A DNA stretch of 29,086 nucleotides from Saprospiraceae bacterium (GTDB lineage: Bacteria; Bacteroidota; Bacteroidia; Chitinophagales; Saprospiraceae): contig JABDJE010000262.1 in assembly GCA_013002625.1 (NCBI GenBank), forward strand, positions 1-29,086, read 5' to 3'. The notes under the pieces were generated by a model. The model saw only the letters and a list, made by a program, of their open reading frames with translations, was not told the DNA's origin and did no database searches. The translations under genes and the position numbers were made by a program. Position 1 is the first letter of the stretch, and each line of letters starts with the position of its first letter. Positions 6,612-15,152 of the stretch are shown here, in pieces.

Positions 6612-7652
6612 CTAATCGTATTCAATTTCAAGTAAGGGTAATTTCACATTGAACTGTTCATCACTTTTTTCAATGATTACTTCACGATCTGTAAAGAATT
6701 CAAATCGCTTCTTAATATTTTCAAGTCCTGTACCCTCCTTTGTTGTCGGGAGGTATTTTTTCTCCTGCAAATTATTGCTTACCTCTATAAAGCCATCTTT
6801 GGTGGACTCAATCAGAATCCTTATTGGATTTTCTTCGCTGGCCATATTATGTTTGATGGCGTTTTCAACAAGCATTTGAATTGACAGTGGCGGAATGGCT
6901 TTAATCATATCCTGTTGATCAATTGCCTTGTCAATAAAAACTGCTTTTTCAAATCTTATTTTAAGGAGATAGCAATATGAATCTATCAGACGCATCTCAT
7001 CTTCAAGAAGTGAAAGATCTGAAAATTCTGTTTTCAGTATAATTCTATAGACTTCAGCAAATTTATCCAAATAGGATTTTGACAGTTCGGTGTTCTTGTC
7101 TATGAGTGATGACAAAATATTTAAATTATTAAATAGAAAATGAGGATCGAGATGGTTCCGCAATGTCATCATTTGGGATCGAACATTTTCCTTCTGTAGT
7201 TGCTCTGACTCCAATTCAGATTTACGCCAAGCGCGAAGAAATTTAAAACCAAAGAATAGAGAAAATAGTGGAAGAATGATAGCAAACCCATATACATTGA
7301 GCACCAACATTTGCCCGGTATCCGGAGGGGCACTTGTAAATTCATCTTTGATGAGGTTATAGCTTAGGTTCAGCGACAGCAATGACATTGCCGTACCCAG
7401 AATCATTTGGATTAAAAACCTTGATCCTGCATATTTCTTCCAGGGTAAAATGCGGTTTAAGCCTCTGTCAAATGCAAAGTTGAAAATAAAAACAAGTAGA
7501 ATTGAATGTAGTACCCATATCGTAGACAGATAAGGAATCAAATCCTTTTCACTCGGCTCATATTTGGAGGTAAAAAGACGTAAAGCCACCAGTAAGATGA
7601 TGGCTGCGAAAAAAACCTGAAATGATCTCTTCCTTAAAAAGCTAAGGTTCAT
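6612..7652 (-). CDS. LytS/YehU-type sensor histidine kinase
   Basis: This 346-residue protein has four membrane segments in the first ~140 residues (about 13–24, 44–61, 79–99, 117–137), a short coiled linker, then the His_kinase domain: H171 in D-P-H-F-L-F-N-N-L-N, the N box L-V-E-N-A-I-K-H-N at 261–269 and the G box E-G-T-G-L-E-N-I at 306–313. There is no large extracellular sensor domain; the signal must be sensed in or near the membrane, or be supplied by another protein. The ATG follows directly on the TAG stop of the upstream secreted-protein gene with no gap, which implies translational coupling. This ties the repeat protein to the kinase functionally. Confidence 0.93.
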   Translation of the reverse strand: MNLSFLRKRSFQVFFAAIILLVALRLFTSKYEPSEKDLIPYLSTIWVLHSILLVFIFNFAFDRGLNRILPWKKYAGSRFLIQMILGTAMSLLSLNLSYNLIKDEFTSAPPDTGQMLVLNVYGFAIILPLFSLFFGFKFLRAWRKSELESEQLQKENVRSQMMTLRNHLDPHFLFNNLNILSSLIDKNTELSKSYLDKFAEVYRIILKTEFSDLSLLEDEMRLIDSYCYLLKIRFEKAVFIDKAIDQQDMIKAIPPLSIQMLVENAIKHNMASEENPIRILIESTKDGFIEVSNNLQEKKYLPTTKEGTGLENIKKRFEFFTDREVIIEKSDEQFNVKLPLLEIEYD

Positions 7653-8882
7653 CTATTTGTTGATTTGCACAAAATCGATATCATCCCATGCAATATAGTG
7701 AGGATCTTTTTGGTTTTTCACAAAAACCAAAATACCATCATTCTTTGCGGATACATCTTGGGAATCGCCCAATAGCAACTCGTCTCCACTGGTCAGTCTT
7801 ACTATTGAATAAGAACTGTTCTTAGGAAGTATTTTAGTTATATTTCTAAAAGGAATCTGATATTCTATCGCATCATCATTACCATCCAACAACTCAATCT
7901 CATATTTTTCATCGATATCAAAAACCAGCATTCCTTCGAATCTTTTGTCATTATACGTCTGAACAACACCCGAGAGTCCTTTAGGAGCCTCAAAGCTTTC
8001 ATAAGATGGTCCAGCAGGCGCTTTATCCGCTAAAGTCAAAGATTTAAATTCTTTCCATGGCACTTCGATGCTGCCGATATCCTCGTGGTATAGTGCTATC
8101 CCTCTGTTACTCCCATTAACATCATTCGATCCTGTCAGATATATTTCCCTACCTGACTTAAGTGTAATATGAGCCCCATTCCCTTCCTTTGTTATCGTTT
8201 TTATACTTTTAAAAGGCAGCTTTTGATCTCCGATATTTGAATCTCCGTCCAAAACATCCTCCAATGTACGTTCATCTAAATCCCATTTCACAAATCCGGT
8301 AAACTGACCATTTCGCCGTGTGTGGAGTGTTCCGTAAATAGGTGCTGCATAAGGTAATTCAACCCTTGAAGAAGCACCCAAAAATTCAATTTTATCAATT
8401 TTATTCCAATCAAAAGAAATCAATCCCAATTCATAGTCTGTCAGCTTCACTGTAGTCCCAATGTCATTAGAACCTCCTCTTAAATTGAGTTTGGATCCAT
8501 CTTTCAGTTCTACGATTACCTTACTGTCTCGGAGTACATCAATTGATTTTATATCCCCAAATAAGCAAGCAAAGGTGTGCGCCGAAGTTCTATATTTATC
8601 CTCCCATATACTGCTCCAACTCCAATCAAATTCATACCACTTGTTATCTTTCTGATTACTCTTCTTGGCAACTTTGTAATGTTGATCATCTATCTTTTCA
8701 GAATTAAATATATCATGCCAGAACAACTCTTCTTTGCCCCATCTCATAAAGCCGACATACTCTTCTCCCGAATGTGTTGTAATCTTTCCATAGATATAGG
8801 AAGCTTTGTCCTGAGCCTTAAGTTCTGAAGTAGTGGTGGCACTCAAACCGACAAAAAGAAATACAAATATTAAAAATCTCAC
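7653..8882 (-). CDS. Secreted three-repeat protein, coupled to sensor kinase
   Basis: This 409-residue protein has a signal peptide (about 1–24, ending E-L-K-A-Q). It has three internal repeats beginning near residues 30, 182 and 306. Each contains a G-x-x-x-T…G-F/M-x-x-W/F-D-x-D-E-x…D/L-L-D-G module and a G-S-N-D-V-x-G-S-N-R-G-I type module. Repeat 1 carries a Trp-rich insertion (near residues 75–95). The start is GTG at 8880–8882, which puts the signal peptide at the very N-terminus. It is the first gene of the cassette and its stop abuts the kinase ATG. The paralogue at 4433–5698 closes the cassette. I do not recognise a named family; the fold may be a series of small beta-barrels (inference). 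Confidence 0.77.
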   Translation of the reverse strand: MRFLIFVFLFVGLSATTTSELKAQDKASYIYGKITTHSGEEYVGFMRWGKEELFWHDIFNSEKIDDQHYKVAKKSNQKDNKWYEFDWSWSSIWEDKYRTSAHTFACLFGDIKSIDVLRDSKVIVELKDGSKLNLRGGSNDIGTTVKLTDYELGLISFDWNKIDKIEFLGASSRVELPYAAPIYGTLHTRRNGQFTGFVKWDLDERTLEDVLDGDSNIGDQKLPFKSIKTITKEGNGAHITLKSGREIYLTGSNDVNGSNRGIALYHEDIGSIEVPWKEFKSLTLADKAPAGPSYESFEAPKGLSGVVQTYNDKRFEGMLVFDIDEKYEIELLDGNDDAIEYQIPFRNITKILPKNSSYSIVRLTSGDELLLGDSQDVSAKNDGILVFVKNQKDPHYIAWDDIDFVQINK

Positions 8883-9157
8883 GTCTATCTAATTTTGATG
8901 CTAATTTCCTATAAAAAAACGAATGAATCATCGGTGTTTTACTGAAAAGGGATAAAACTGGATTCAATCGGACTCTATAAAGGATTAGGAGGTCTAAAAT
9001 GACAAGTATTTGTCTAAAACCCAAATAAACAAAGGGCTTTAGGGGGTATTAACCTTCTATAATGTCTTCTTTTCAGGAGGGATAGTCAAGTACTGTGCCA
9101 CTAGATACCTGTTTCATTATTGAGCTCAACATCACCCTATAAAATTTATATAGCAAG
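8883..9157. other. Divergent intergenic region, 275 bases
   Basis: This region separates the leftward cassette from the rightward barrel-protein gene and so must carry both promoters. The heptamer CTAATTT occurs twice in direct orientation (8889–8895 and 8901–8907), 12 bases apart start to start, just before the GTG of the cassette. I find no exact TAnnTTTG box in the right place on either strand, and no RNA gene. A 68-codon frame at 8818–9024 overlaps the signal-peptide end and looks spurious. Confidence 0.5.
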
Positions 9158-9727
9158 ATGAAAACCTTAACAACTTTAATATTCCTGGGTGTTCTTCAAT
9201 TCTCACTCAACGGCCAAGCCGGAATTCAATTTTATGGCGGCGTTTCACAAGCCAGCAACAGAGATATAAGCATCACACCTGAGGGTCAATCCCATTCAGG
9301 TCACCATCTGGGTGTTGACGCGAGATTAAATGAGGGCAAAATGTTCTTCGCTTTGGGGGTAGAATATGCAAAACTGAATTTTATGGCGGATGATTCACGC
9401 CAATATTTCTCAGTGGAAAATCCGATGCACTGGATTAAATTCAGAGTAGGTCTGGGATACACACTTGTTGATTTGGGAGATGACATTTGTATAAGAGCCA
9501 AAACTTATGGTTCGATTAATACATTATCAAACTATCCAGACACCATGGAGGATGCGCCTTATTCAAACTATAACAGTGGTGTGGCCGCTGCAGTCATGGG
9601 ACTCGGATTAGACATCAAGGCTATTACGATTGATATCGAATATGAATACGGTTTTTTCAATGCTGTCAATCAAGTGAAGGGTACAGAGTTTGATTTTCTG
9701 AAATTAAGTTTGGGCGTAAGGATTTAG
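9158..9727 (+). CDS. Small outer-membrane beta-barrel-like protein
   Basis: This 189-residue protein has a signal peptide (about 1–21, core TLIFLGVLQFSLNGQA). The mature part consists of alternating hydrophobic/polar strands with frequent glycine and aromatic residues: G-I-Q-F-Y-G-G-V near the N-terminus, M-F-F-A-L-G-V-E-Y in the middle, and a C-terminal strand L-K-L-S-L-G-V-R-I. This fits an eight-stranded outer-membrane barrel of the OmpA/OmpX-like or 'outer membrane beta-barrel' type common in Bacteroidota. It stands alone on the plus strand, diverging from the kinase/regulator cassette. Whether it shares regulation with the cassette cannot be told from sequence. No substrate can be assigned. 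Confidence 0.65.
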   Translation: MKTLTTLIFLGVLQFSLNGQAGIQFYGGVSQASNRDISITPEGQSHSGHHLGVDARLNEGKMFFALGVEYAKLNFMADDSRQYFSVENPMHWIKFRVGLGYTLVDLGDDICIRAKTYGSINTLSNYPDTMEDAPYSNYNSGVAAAVMGLGLDIKAITIDIEYEYGFFNAVNQVKGTEFDFLKLSLGVRI

Positions 9728-9766
9728 AGTTTTCAAACTGCGTGTTGCGGGAAACGGGAAAAGAAT

Positions 9767-9792
9767 AACGATTAACGATTAACGATTAACGA
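9767..9792 (+). repeat. Heptamer tandem repeat (AACGATT, 3.7 copies)
   Basis: Three full copies of AACGATT at 9767–9773, 9774–9780 and 9781–9787, plus five further bases, stand in the gap between the convergent barrel-protein and mtaB genes. It is a simple-sequence repeat with a period not divisible by three, in non-coding DNA. No terminator with a T-run was found in this 174-base gap. Confidence 0.8.
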
Positions 9793-9901
9793 ATAGCCAT
9801 AATCAGAAATTAGCAGCCTGATCAAACTTGCGATCATCAGGAGGTAAATAGAATTAATTCTTTAAACTCGTGACTTTAACCTCGAAACCTGAAACCCAAT
9901 A

Positions 9902-11245
9902 TCAAACAACCACTGTATCCAGAACTCCCGTCACAGTTCCTTGACTGTTTATCTCAGTCAAATGAACTTCATGGATAGAATTACGCATATCGTTGGAAGC
10001 CTCTGTAATCACTTTAACATAATTATCAGTAAACCCTGTAAGCTGTCCATCCGTAATTTCTGTTTCAAACAATACCGGTCTAGAAGATTGAAGCTGGGTA
10101 AGATAGAATTGATGTCGCTTTTTATCGGATAAAATGCGCAATTGCTTATTACGACGTTTTCGTTCGCCCATTTCCACAATACCAGGCATTGTTGCTGCCA
10201 ATGTATTTTCACGTTCTGAATAGGTGAACACATGCAGGTAACTGATATCAAGATCTAGAAGGAACTCAAAAGTCTCCTTAAAATGCGCTTCGGTTTCACC
10301 AGGAAATCCAACGATAACATCTACGCCAATGCAGCAATGCGGCATCTTGTCTTTAATGCGTGCGACCCGATCAGCATATAATTCGCGCTTATACCTTCTC
10401 CTCATCAGCTTAAGCATCTCGTTTGATCCAGATTGAAGTGGCATATGAAAATGCGGCATGAACCGCTTTGATGAAGCAACAAATTCGATTATTTCTTCGC
10501 TGCATAGATTGGGTTCGATCGATGAGATGCGAAATCGCTCAATGTTGTCTACCCTATCAAGGGCTTTGATAAGATCGATAAACAAATCTTCTTTTTTCGG
10601 GCGTATTCCTTCCAACACTTCAGTACCATTTCCAAAATCACCAATATTGACTCCCGTTAGCACAATTTCCTTAACACCCATCTCGCCGATCTTTTTAGCA
10701 TTAGCGACTACGTTATCAACGGTATCACTTCTACTCTTACCTCTCGCCAATGGGATAGTGCAGAAAGAGCACTTATAGTCACAACCATCCTGCACTTTTA
10801 AAAATGATCGCGTACGATCACCAAAGGAGAATGCATCAATAAAAGAATTAACGGATTGGATTTCAGAATCCAAAACTGTTCCTTCACCTTGCAGGCTGTT
10901 CATTGATTCTACATGCTTCAACAGATTGAATTTCTCCCCGGCACCCAGGACCAGATCAACACCTTCAATTGCGGCTATTTCCTGAGGTTTTAACTGGGCA
11001 TAACACCCGATTACGATAACCTTGGCATCGGCATTGTGTCTCAGGGCTCGACGCACTTCATACCTGCATTTCTTATCAGCAAAATCAGTAACCGAGCAAG
11101 TATTCAAAACATAAAATTCAGCTGGGTCATTATAATTGACCACAGTATAGCCAGCTTGCTCAAATTGATTTCTCAAAGCTGAAGTCTCAGAGTAATTCAG
11201 CTTACATCCAAGTGTGTGGAATGCTATGGATTTGGGTGTTGCCAC
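9902..11245 (-). CDS. mtaB: tRNA t6A37 methylthiotransferase MtaB
   Basis: This 447-residue radical-SAM enzyme adds a methylthio group to t6A at position 37 of tRNAs that read ANN codons, giving ms2t6A. The N-terminal UPF0004 domain carries the three cluster cysteines C14 (T-L-G-C-K-L-N), C50 (N-T-C-S-V-T) and C81 (G-C-Y-A-Q). The radical-SAM motif C155-x3-C159-x2-C162 lies in D-G-C-D-Y-K-C-S-F-C-T-I-P. The G-C-K-L-N and N-T-C-S-V-T signatures separate MtaB from MiaB and RimO. A TRAM-like C-terminal region is present. The start is GTG at 11243–11245, immediately after the stop of the amidohydrolase gene (TAA then GTG, no gap), so the two are probably translationally coupled. Confidence 0.93.
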   Translation of the reverse strand: MATPKSIAFHTLGCKLNYSETSALRNQFEQAGYTVVNYNDPAEFYVLNTCSVTDFADKKCRYEVRRALRHNADAKVIVIGCYAQLKPQEIAAIEGVDLVLGAGEKFNLLKHVESMNSLQGEGTVLDSEIQSVNSFIDAFSFGDRTRSFLKVQDGCDYKCSFCTIPLARGKSRSDTVDNVVANAKKIGEMGVKEIVLTGVNIGDFGNGTEVLEGIRPKKEDLFIDLIKALDRVDNIERFRISSIEPNLCSEEIIEFVASSKRFMPHFHMPLQSGSNEMLKLMRRRYKRELYADRVARIKDKMPHCCIGVDVIVGFPGETEAHFKETFEFLLDLDISYLHVFTYSERENTLAATMPGIVEMGERKRRNKQLRILSDKKRHQFYLTQLQSSRPVLFETEITDGQLTGFTDNYVKVITEASNDMRNSIHEVHLTEINSQGTVTGVLDTVVV

Positions 11246-12529
11246 TTATTTTTTCATTTTATATATATGGCCAGATTTCATAACAAAAGCAACTTGCATA
11301 ACAGCATTGATGTCCTCCAATGGATTGGAATCCAATGCAATAATATCAGCAGTTTTGCCTTTTTCAATTGTGCCGTGATCATCACTTATCCGCATTAATT
11401 CGGCGGCATTCACTGTTGCTGTTTTCAAGGCGTCGAAGTTTGACATCCCGCCTTCAGTCATATAGATAAACTCAAGGGCATTATCGCCGTGTGGCGATAC
11501 CCCTGCGTCGGTTCCAAATGCGATTTTAACCCCAGCTTTATGGGCCTTGGAAAATGTCTCTTGAATCTTTGGACCAATTTCCAATGCTTTGGGGACAATG
11601 ATTGCCGGATAATATCCGGGTTGTTTTGCCTTTTCCGCAACAAAGCGACCAGCAGAAATGGTTGGCACATAATACGTACCTCTTTCGATCATTAAGTCCA
11701 TGACTTCAGGCGTCATTTTCGTGCCGTGTTCTATACTGTGAATACCTCCCAGTACAGCTCTCTTCATCCCTTCTGCACCGTGTGCGTGTGCTGCAGTAAC
11801 GAAATTATAATCATTGGCTGCGTCAACAACCGCTTTCACTTCGTTCACAGTAAATTGAGGTCCTTGTCCATCCTTTGCGACACTCAATACACCACCGGTT
11901 GCTGTTATTTTAATGCAATCTGCACCCATTTTATAGCGTTGTCTAAAGGCCTTATATGCATCTTCAGCTGAATTGATAACGCCTTCTTTCGGTCCAGGGT
12001 CCCCCTTTAGTTCATATTTGACACCATTGGTTGGATCGGCGTGCCCTCCTGTGGTCGCTATAGACTTTTCAGCCGTAAATATTCTTGGTCCTATGATATC
12101 GCCCTCCTGTATTGCATCCCTTAGAGAGACATTTACACCAGTACCACCCAAATCTCTTACTGTTGTAAAGCCCGCCATTAAGGTACGCTTACAAAACTTG
12201 ACAGCGTCAAGGGCCATGTCTGACTTATTCTTCCTAAACTTATCTAGATATCTTGATGGACTGGATTCGTGCTCGATATGTACATGCATATCCATAAAAC
12301 CAGGTAATACGGTTTTAGTCCTCAGGTCAATCACTTTATCTTCTTCACCTGCCTCAGTATAACCTGGAGTTATCGAAACTATGCTGTCAGACTGTATGAC
12401 AATTGTCATTTCAGATTGGACCAGCTCATTGGTCATATCAATTAGCTGTCCACAATGCAATATTGTACTTTGTCCAGAGAGGATTAAAACCGAAGAAATA
12501 AAAATAAGTGATATACAGATATAGCGCAT
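11246..12529 (-). CDS. Secreted metal-dependent amidohydrolase
   Basis: This 427-residue amidohydrolase-superfamily protein has a signal peptide (1–20, ending I-L-S-G-Q), so it probably works in the periplasm. The metal-site residues of the imidazolonepropionase/Xaa-Pro (prolidase-like) subgroup can all be read: H82 and H84 in M-D-M-H-V-H, the probable bridging lysine K207 in C-I-K-I-T-A-T-G-G, H248/H250 in A-A-H-A-H-G, H268 in S-I-E-H-G-T and D341 in F-G-T-D-A-G. A small beta-sandwich is formed from both ends. Secreted members of this group hydrolyse dipeptides or cyclic amides, but the substrate cannot be assigned here. It precedes mtaB with no gap; the pairing looks like shared transcription and not a common pathway. 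Confidence 0.88.
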   Translation of the reverse strand: MRYICISLIFISSVLILSGQSTILHCGQLIDMTNELVQSEMTIVIQSDSIVSITPGYTEAGEEDKVIDLRTKTVLPGFMDMHVHIEHESSPSRYLDKFRKNKSDMALDAVKFCKRTLMAGFTTVRDLGGTGVNVSLRDAIQEGDIIGPRIFTAEKSIATTGGHADPTNGVKYELKGDPGPKEGVINSAEDAYKAFRQRYKMGADCIKITATGGVLSVAKDGQGPQFTVNEVKAVVDAANDYNFVTAAHAHGAEGMKRAVLGGIHSIEHGTKMTPEVMDLMIERGTYYVPTISAGRFVAEKAKQPGYYPAIIVPKALEIGPKIQETFSKAHKAGVKIAFGTDAGVSPHGDNALEFIYMTEGGMSNFDALKTATVNAAELMRISDDHGTIEKGKTADIIALDSNPLEDINAVMQVAFVMKSGHIYKMKK

Positions 12530-12636
12530 AGTCTAGTTTTAAATGGAGGGCAAATTATAAAAATTAATCTAGTGTGTAAAGCCATCCATGGCTTACATCA
12601 AAAACTGACCAATGATATTAGAATTGAACTGGTGTT
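12530..12636. other. Gap between atpG and the amidohydrolase gene, with small hairpin
   Basis: This 107-base gap follows the ATP synthase genes. A short inverted repeat (AAGCCA / TGGCTT, 12579–12594, four-base loop) could form a hairpin, but no T-run follows directly, so I do not call a terminator. A −7-like TTATAATTTG stretch on the minus strand nearer the amidohydrolase gene resembles, but does not match, the Bacteroidota box. Confidence 0.35.
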
Positions 12637-13530
12637 CTACCCTTCAAGCGCAGCTGCACCACCAACGATCTCAAGTATCTCGTTTGTGATGGTTTCCTGA
12701 CGTGCTTTATTGTAGGTGATCTTCAAGTCTTTCAACAACTCATTGGCATTTTCAGTTGCTTTATCCATAGCTGTCATACGTGCACCATGCTCAGATGCAT
12801 TGGTATCAAGCACACATTTATGGAATGTCGTCTGAAGAATACTAGGAATTAACGATTCCAGTAATTCCTGCTTGGAAGGCTCAAAGATATAATCTGCTTT
12901 TGTAGACTTTTTAGAAGACTGAATAGGTTCAGCTTTAGGTACTGGAAGGTACTGCAAGCTTATAGGTGTTTGAACAGCAGCATTTTTAAATTGGCCATAG
13001 ATCACATAGATCTTGTCGTAGTTTGCCGCTTTAAAATCATCCATTAACTTATTGGACATTATCGCGATATTATCAAAACTAGAATCTTGTGTCAATGCGA
13101 CATAATCACGATTAAAGTTGCAGCCTTCGGCACGGTTTTTCAGAAAATCATATCCTTTTTTCCCAAGGAAAATAATATCTACTTTACCTTCCTTGACAAG
13201 ATCCTGATGATTATCTAATAAGTTCAAAGCTTCTTTACCAAGGTTGGCGTTAAATGCGCCTGCCAAACCTCTGTTAGAGGTGATCAAAACGACAGCCATT
13301 TTCTGTACTTCTCTTTGCACTGAATAGGAAGAGGCTTGATCACCATCGAGGTTACTGAGTATGTTGCGCATCATTTTATTCAAACGATCCGCATAAGGAC
13401 GCATTTCTGTGATTGCCTGCTGTGCTTTTCGCAATTTAGCAGCAGACACCATTTTCATCGCTTTTGTAATCTGTTGTGTAGATTGAACTGATGAAATTCG
13501 TTCACGTACTTCTTTTAACTTACCTGACAT
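12637..13530 (-). CDS. atpG: ATP synthase F1 subunit gamma
   Basis: This 297-residue protein is the central-shaft subunit of F1Fo ATP synthase, coupling c-ring rotation to the catalytic sites. The N-terminal helix signature (L-K-E-V-R-E-R-I-S-S-V…T-Q-Q-I-T-K-A-M-K-M-V-S-A-A-K-L) and the C-terminal helix (A-M-D-K-A-T-E-N-A…Y-N-K-A-R-Q-E-T-I-T-N-E-I-L-E-I-V-G-G-A-A-A-L) are both intact. The middle contains S-N-R-G-L-A-G-A-F-N. The length is usual for the family. The gene starts 26 bases after the atpA stop and is the last gene of this cluster. No atpD or atpC follows, consistent with the split ATP synthase operons found in many Bacteroidota. Confidence 0.97.
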   Translation of the reverse strand: MSGKLKEVRERISSVQSTQQITKAMKMVSAAKLRKAQQAITEMRPYADRLNKMMRNILSNLDGDQASSYSVQREVQKMAVVLITSNRGLAGAFNANLGKEALNLLDNHQDLVKEGKVDIIFLGKKGYDFLKNRAEGCNFNRDYVALTQDSSFDNIAIMSNKLMDDFKAANYDKIYVIYGQFKNAAVQTPISLQYLPVPKAEPIQSSKKSTKADYIFEPSKQELLESLIPSILQTTFHKCVLDTNASEHGARMTAMDKATENANELLKDLKITYNKARQETITNEILEIVGGAAALEG

Positions 13531-13556
13531 ACTCGTATATTATTCTAAGCTTATAA

Positions 13557-15149
13557 TTAAGCGAATTGTTTTGCAATATCAGCAGCAACAGTTTCTACCG
13601 TCTTAACAGCTCCTTCATCCAATTTACCAAGTCTGAATAACTCAAGGGCATCAGCATGGTTCTGTTCCATTCTAATCAAAAACTGCTCTTCGAAATCTTT
13701 GATACTTTCTACGGGAACGCTCTTTAATAGACCTTTTGTTCCGAGGTATATAATAGCAACCTGGTTTTCAACCTTCATTGGTGAATACTGTCCTTGCTTC
13801 AAGATTTCTACATTTCTCTTACCCTTGTCCAAAACAGCAGTAGTTGCAGCATCAAGATCAGATCCGAATTTTGAGAAAGCTTCCAATTCTCTATATTGAG
13901 CCTGGTCCAATTTCAATGTACCAGCTACTTTTTTCATAGACTTAATTTGTGCAGAACCACCCACACGCGAAACGGAGATACCTACGTTAATTGCTGGTCT
14001 GATACCTGCATTAAATAAGTTTGACTCAAGGAATATCTGACCGTCTGTAATTGAAATTACGTTTGTCGGAATATAAGCAGATACATCACCCGCTTGTGTC
14101 TCAATAATCGGAAGGGCTGTCAAAGATCCACCCCCTTTAACCAATCCAGAGGCTTTAAGACTATCCGGAAGATCATTCATGTTTTGAGCAATCGAATCAT
14201 CGTTAATTACTTTCGCAGCACGCTCCAATAATCTAGAGTGCAGGTAGAATACATCACCTGGATATGCCTCACGACCTGGAGGTCTTCTCAATAAAAGAGA
14301 CACTTCACGATAAGCAACCGCTTGCTTAGATAAATCATCATAAATGATTAATGCCGGTCTTCCTGTATCTCTGAAAAACTCTCCAATTGCTGCCCCTGCA
14401 AATGGTGCATAGAATTGAAGTGGTGCAGGATCAGCAGCAGATGCAGATACAATTACCGTGTAATCCATCGCTCCGTTTTCTTCTAATGTCCTTGCCACTT
14501 GAGCTACTGTAGATGCTTTCTGACCAGATGCAACATAAATACAGAATACAGGCTCACCTCTATCGTAAAATTCTTTTTGATTTATTATTGTGTCAATTGC
14601 AATCGCAGTCTTACCTGTTTGTCTGTCACCGATGATCAATTCTCGTTGTCCTCTACCAATAGGAATCATTGCATCGATAGCCTTGATACCTGTTTGTAAA
14701 GGTTCATTAACCGGCTGTCTGAAGATTACACCTGGCGCCTTTCTTTCAAGCGGCATTTCGTAAGTATCACCTTGGATAGGTCCTTTCCCATCGATAGGTT
14801 CTCCCAAAGTATTTACAACTCTACCAACATAGCCTTCACCAACATTCAAGGAAGCGATTCTACCTGTTCTCCTAACTGTAGATCCTTCTTTTATTCCTGC
14901 GCTTGACCCCATTAATACAACCCCAACGTTGTCTTCTTCAAGGTTCAATACGATGGCTTGAACGCCATTCTCAAATTCTACCAATTCACCCGCCTTGGTT
15001 TTATTAAGACCGTAAACTCTTGCAATACCGTCACCTACTTGTAGTACAGTACCTACTTCTTCGAGTTCAGATTCAGATTTGAATCCAGATAATTGTTGTT
15101 TAAGAATCGCGGATATTTCTTCTGGTTTAACGCCAGCCTTATCAAATAT
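13557..15149 (-). CDS. atpA: ATP synthase F1 subunit alpha (non-canonical start)
   Basis: This is the nucleotide-binding, non-catalytic F1 subunit. With the start proposed here it has 530 residues. The Walker A motif G-D-R-Q-T-G-K-T is at about 174–181 and the alpha signature I-S-V-S-R-V-G-G-S-A-Q, with the arginine finger, near 375–385. The first TTG in frame is at 14982–14984 and would remove about 55 conserved residues (E-E-I-S-A-I-L-K-Q-Q-L, then V-G-D-G-I-A-R-V-Y-G-L). Upstream of it, back to the atpH stop, there is no ATG, GTG, TTG or CTG in frame. The best-placed codon is ATA at 15147–15149, one codon past the atpH TAA, giving an N-terminus of normal length. Either ATA is used, or a base has changed or been misread. 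Confidence 0.93.
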   Translation of the reverse strand: MFDKAGVKPEEISAILKQQLSGFKSESELEEVGTVLQVGDGIARVYGLNKTKAGELVEFENGVQAIVLNLEEDNVGVVLMGSSAGIKEGSTVRRTGRIASLNVGEGYVGRVVNTLGEPIDGKGPIQGDTYEMPLERKAPGVIFRQPVNEPLQTGIKAIDAMIPIGRGQRELIIGDRQTGKTAIAIDTIINQKEFYDRGEPVFCIYVASGQKASTVAQVARTLEENGAMDYTVIVSASAADPAPLQFYAPFAGAAIGEFFRDTGRPALIIYDDLSKQAVAYREVSLLLRRPPGREAYPGDVFYLHSRLLERAAKVINDDSIAQNMNDLPDSLKASGLVKGGGSLTALPIIETQAGDVSAYIPTNVISITDGQIFLESNLFNAGIRPAINVGISVSRVGGSAQIKSMKKVAGTLKLDQAQYRELEAFSKFGSDLDAATTAVLDKGKRNVEILKQGQYSPMKVENQVAIIYLGTKGLLKSVPVESIKDFEEQFLIRMEQNHADALELFRLGKLDEGAVKTVETVAADIAKQFA

Positions 15150-15152
15150 TTT

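Noticed and set aside
8818..9024. 68-codon minus-strand frame before the cassette
   Set aside because: It overlaps the signal-peptide end of the first repeat protein in another frame and has no recognisable features.
12579..12594. Terminator after atpG
   Set aside because: The stem is only six pairs and no T-run follows directly; kept as a hairpin in the gap description only.
12530..12636. Missing atpD/atpC as a sign of deletion
   Set aside because: Many Bacteroidota carry atpDC at a separate place, so their absence after atpG is normal.
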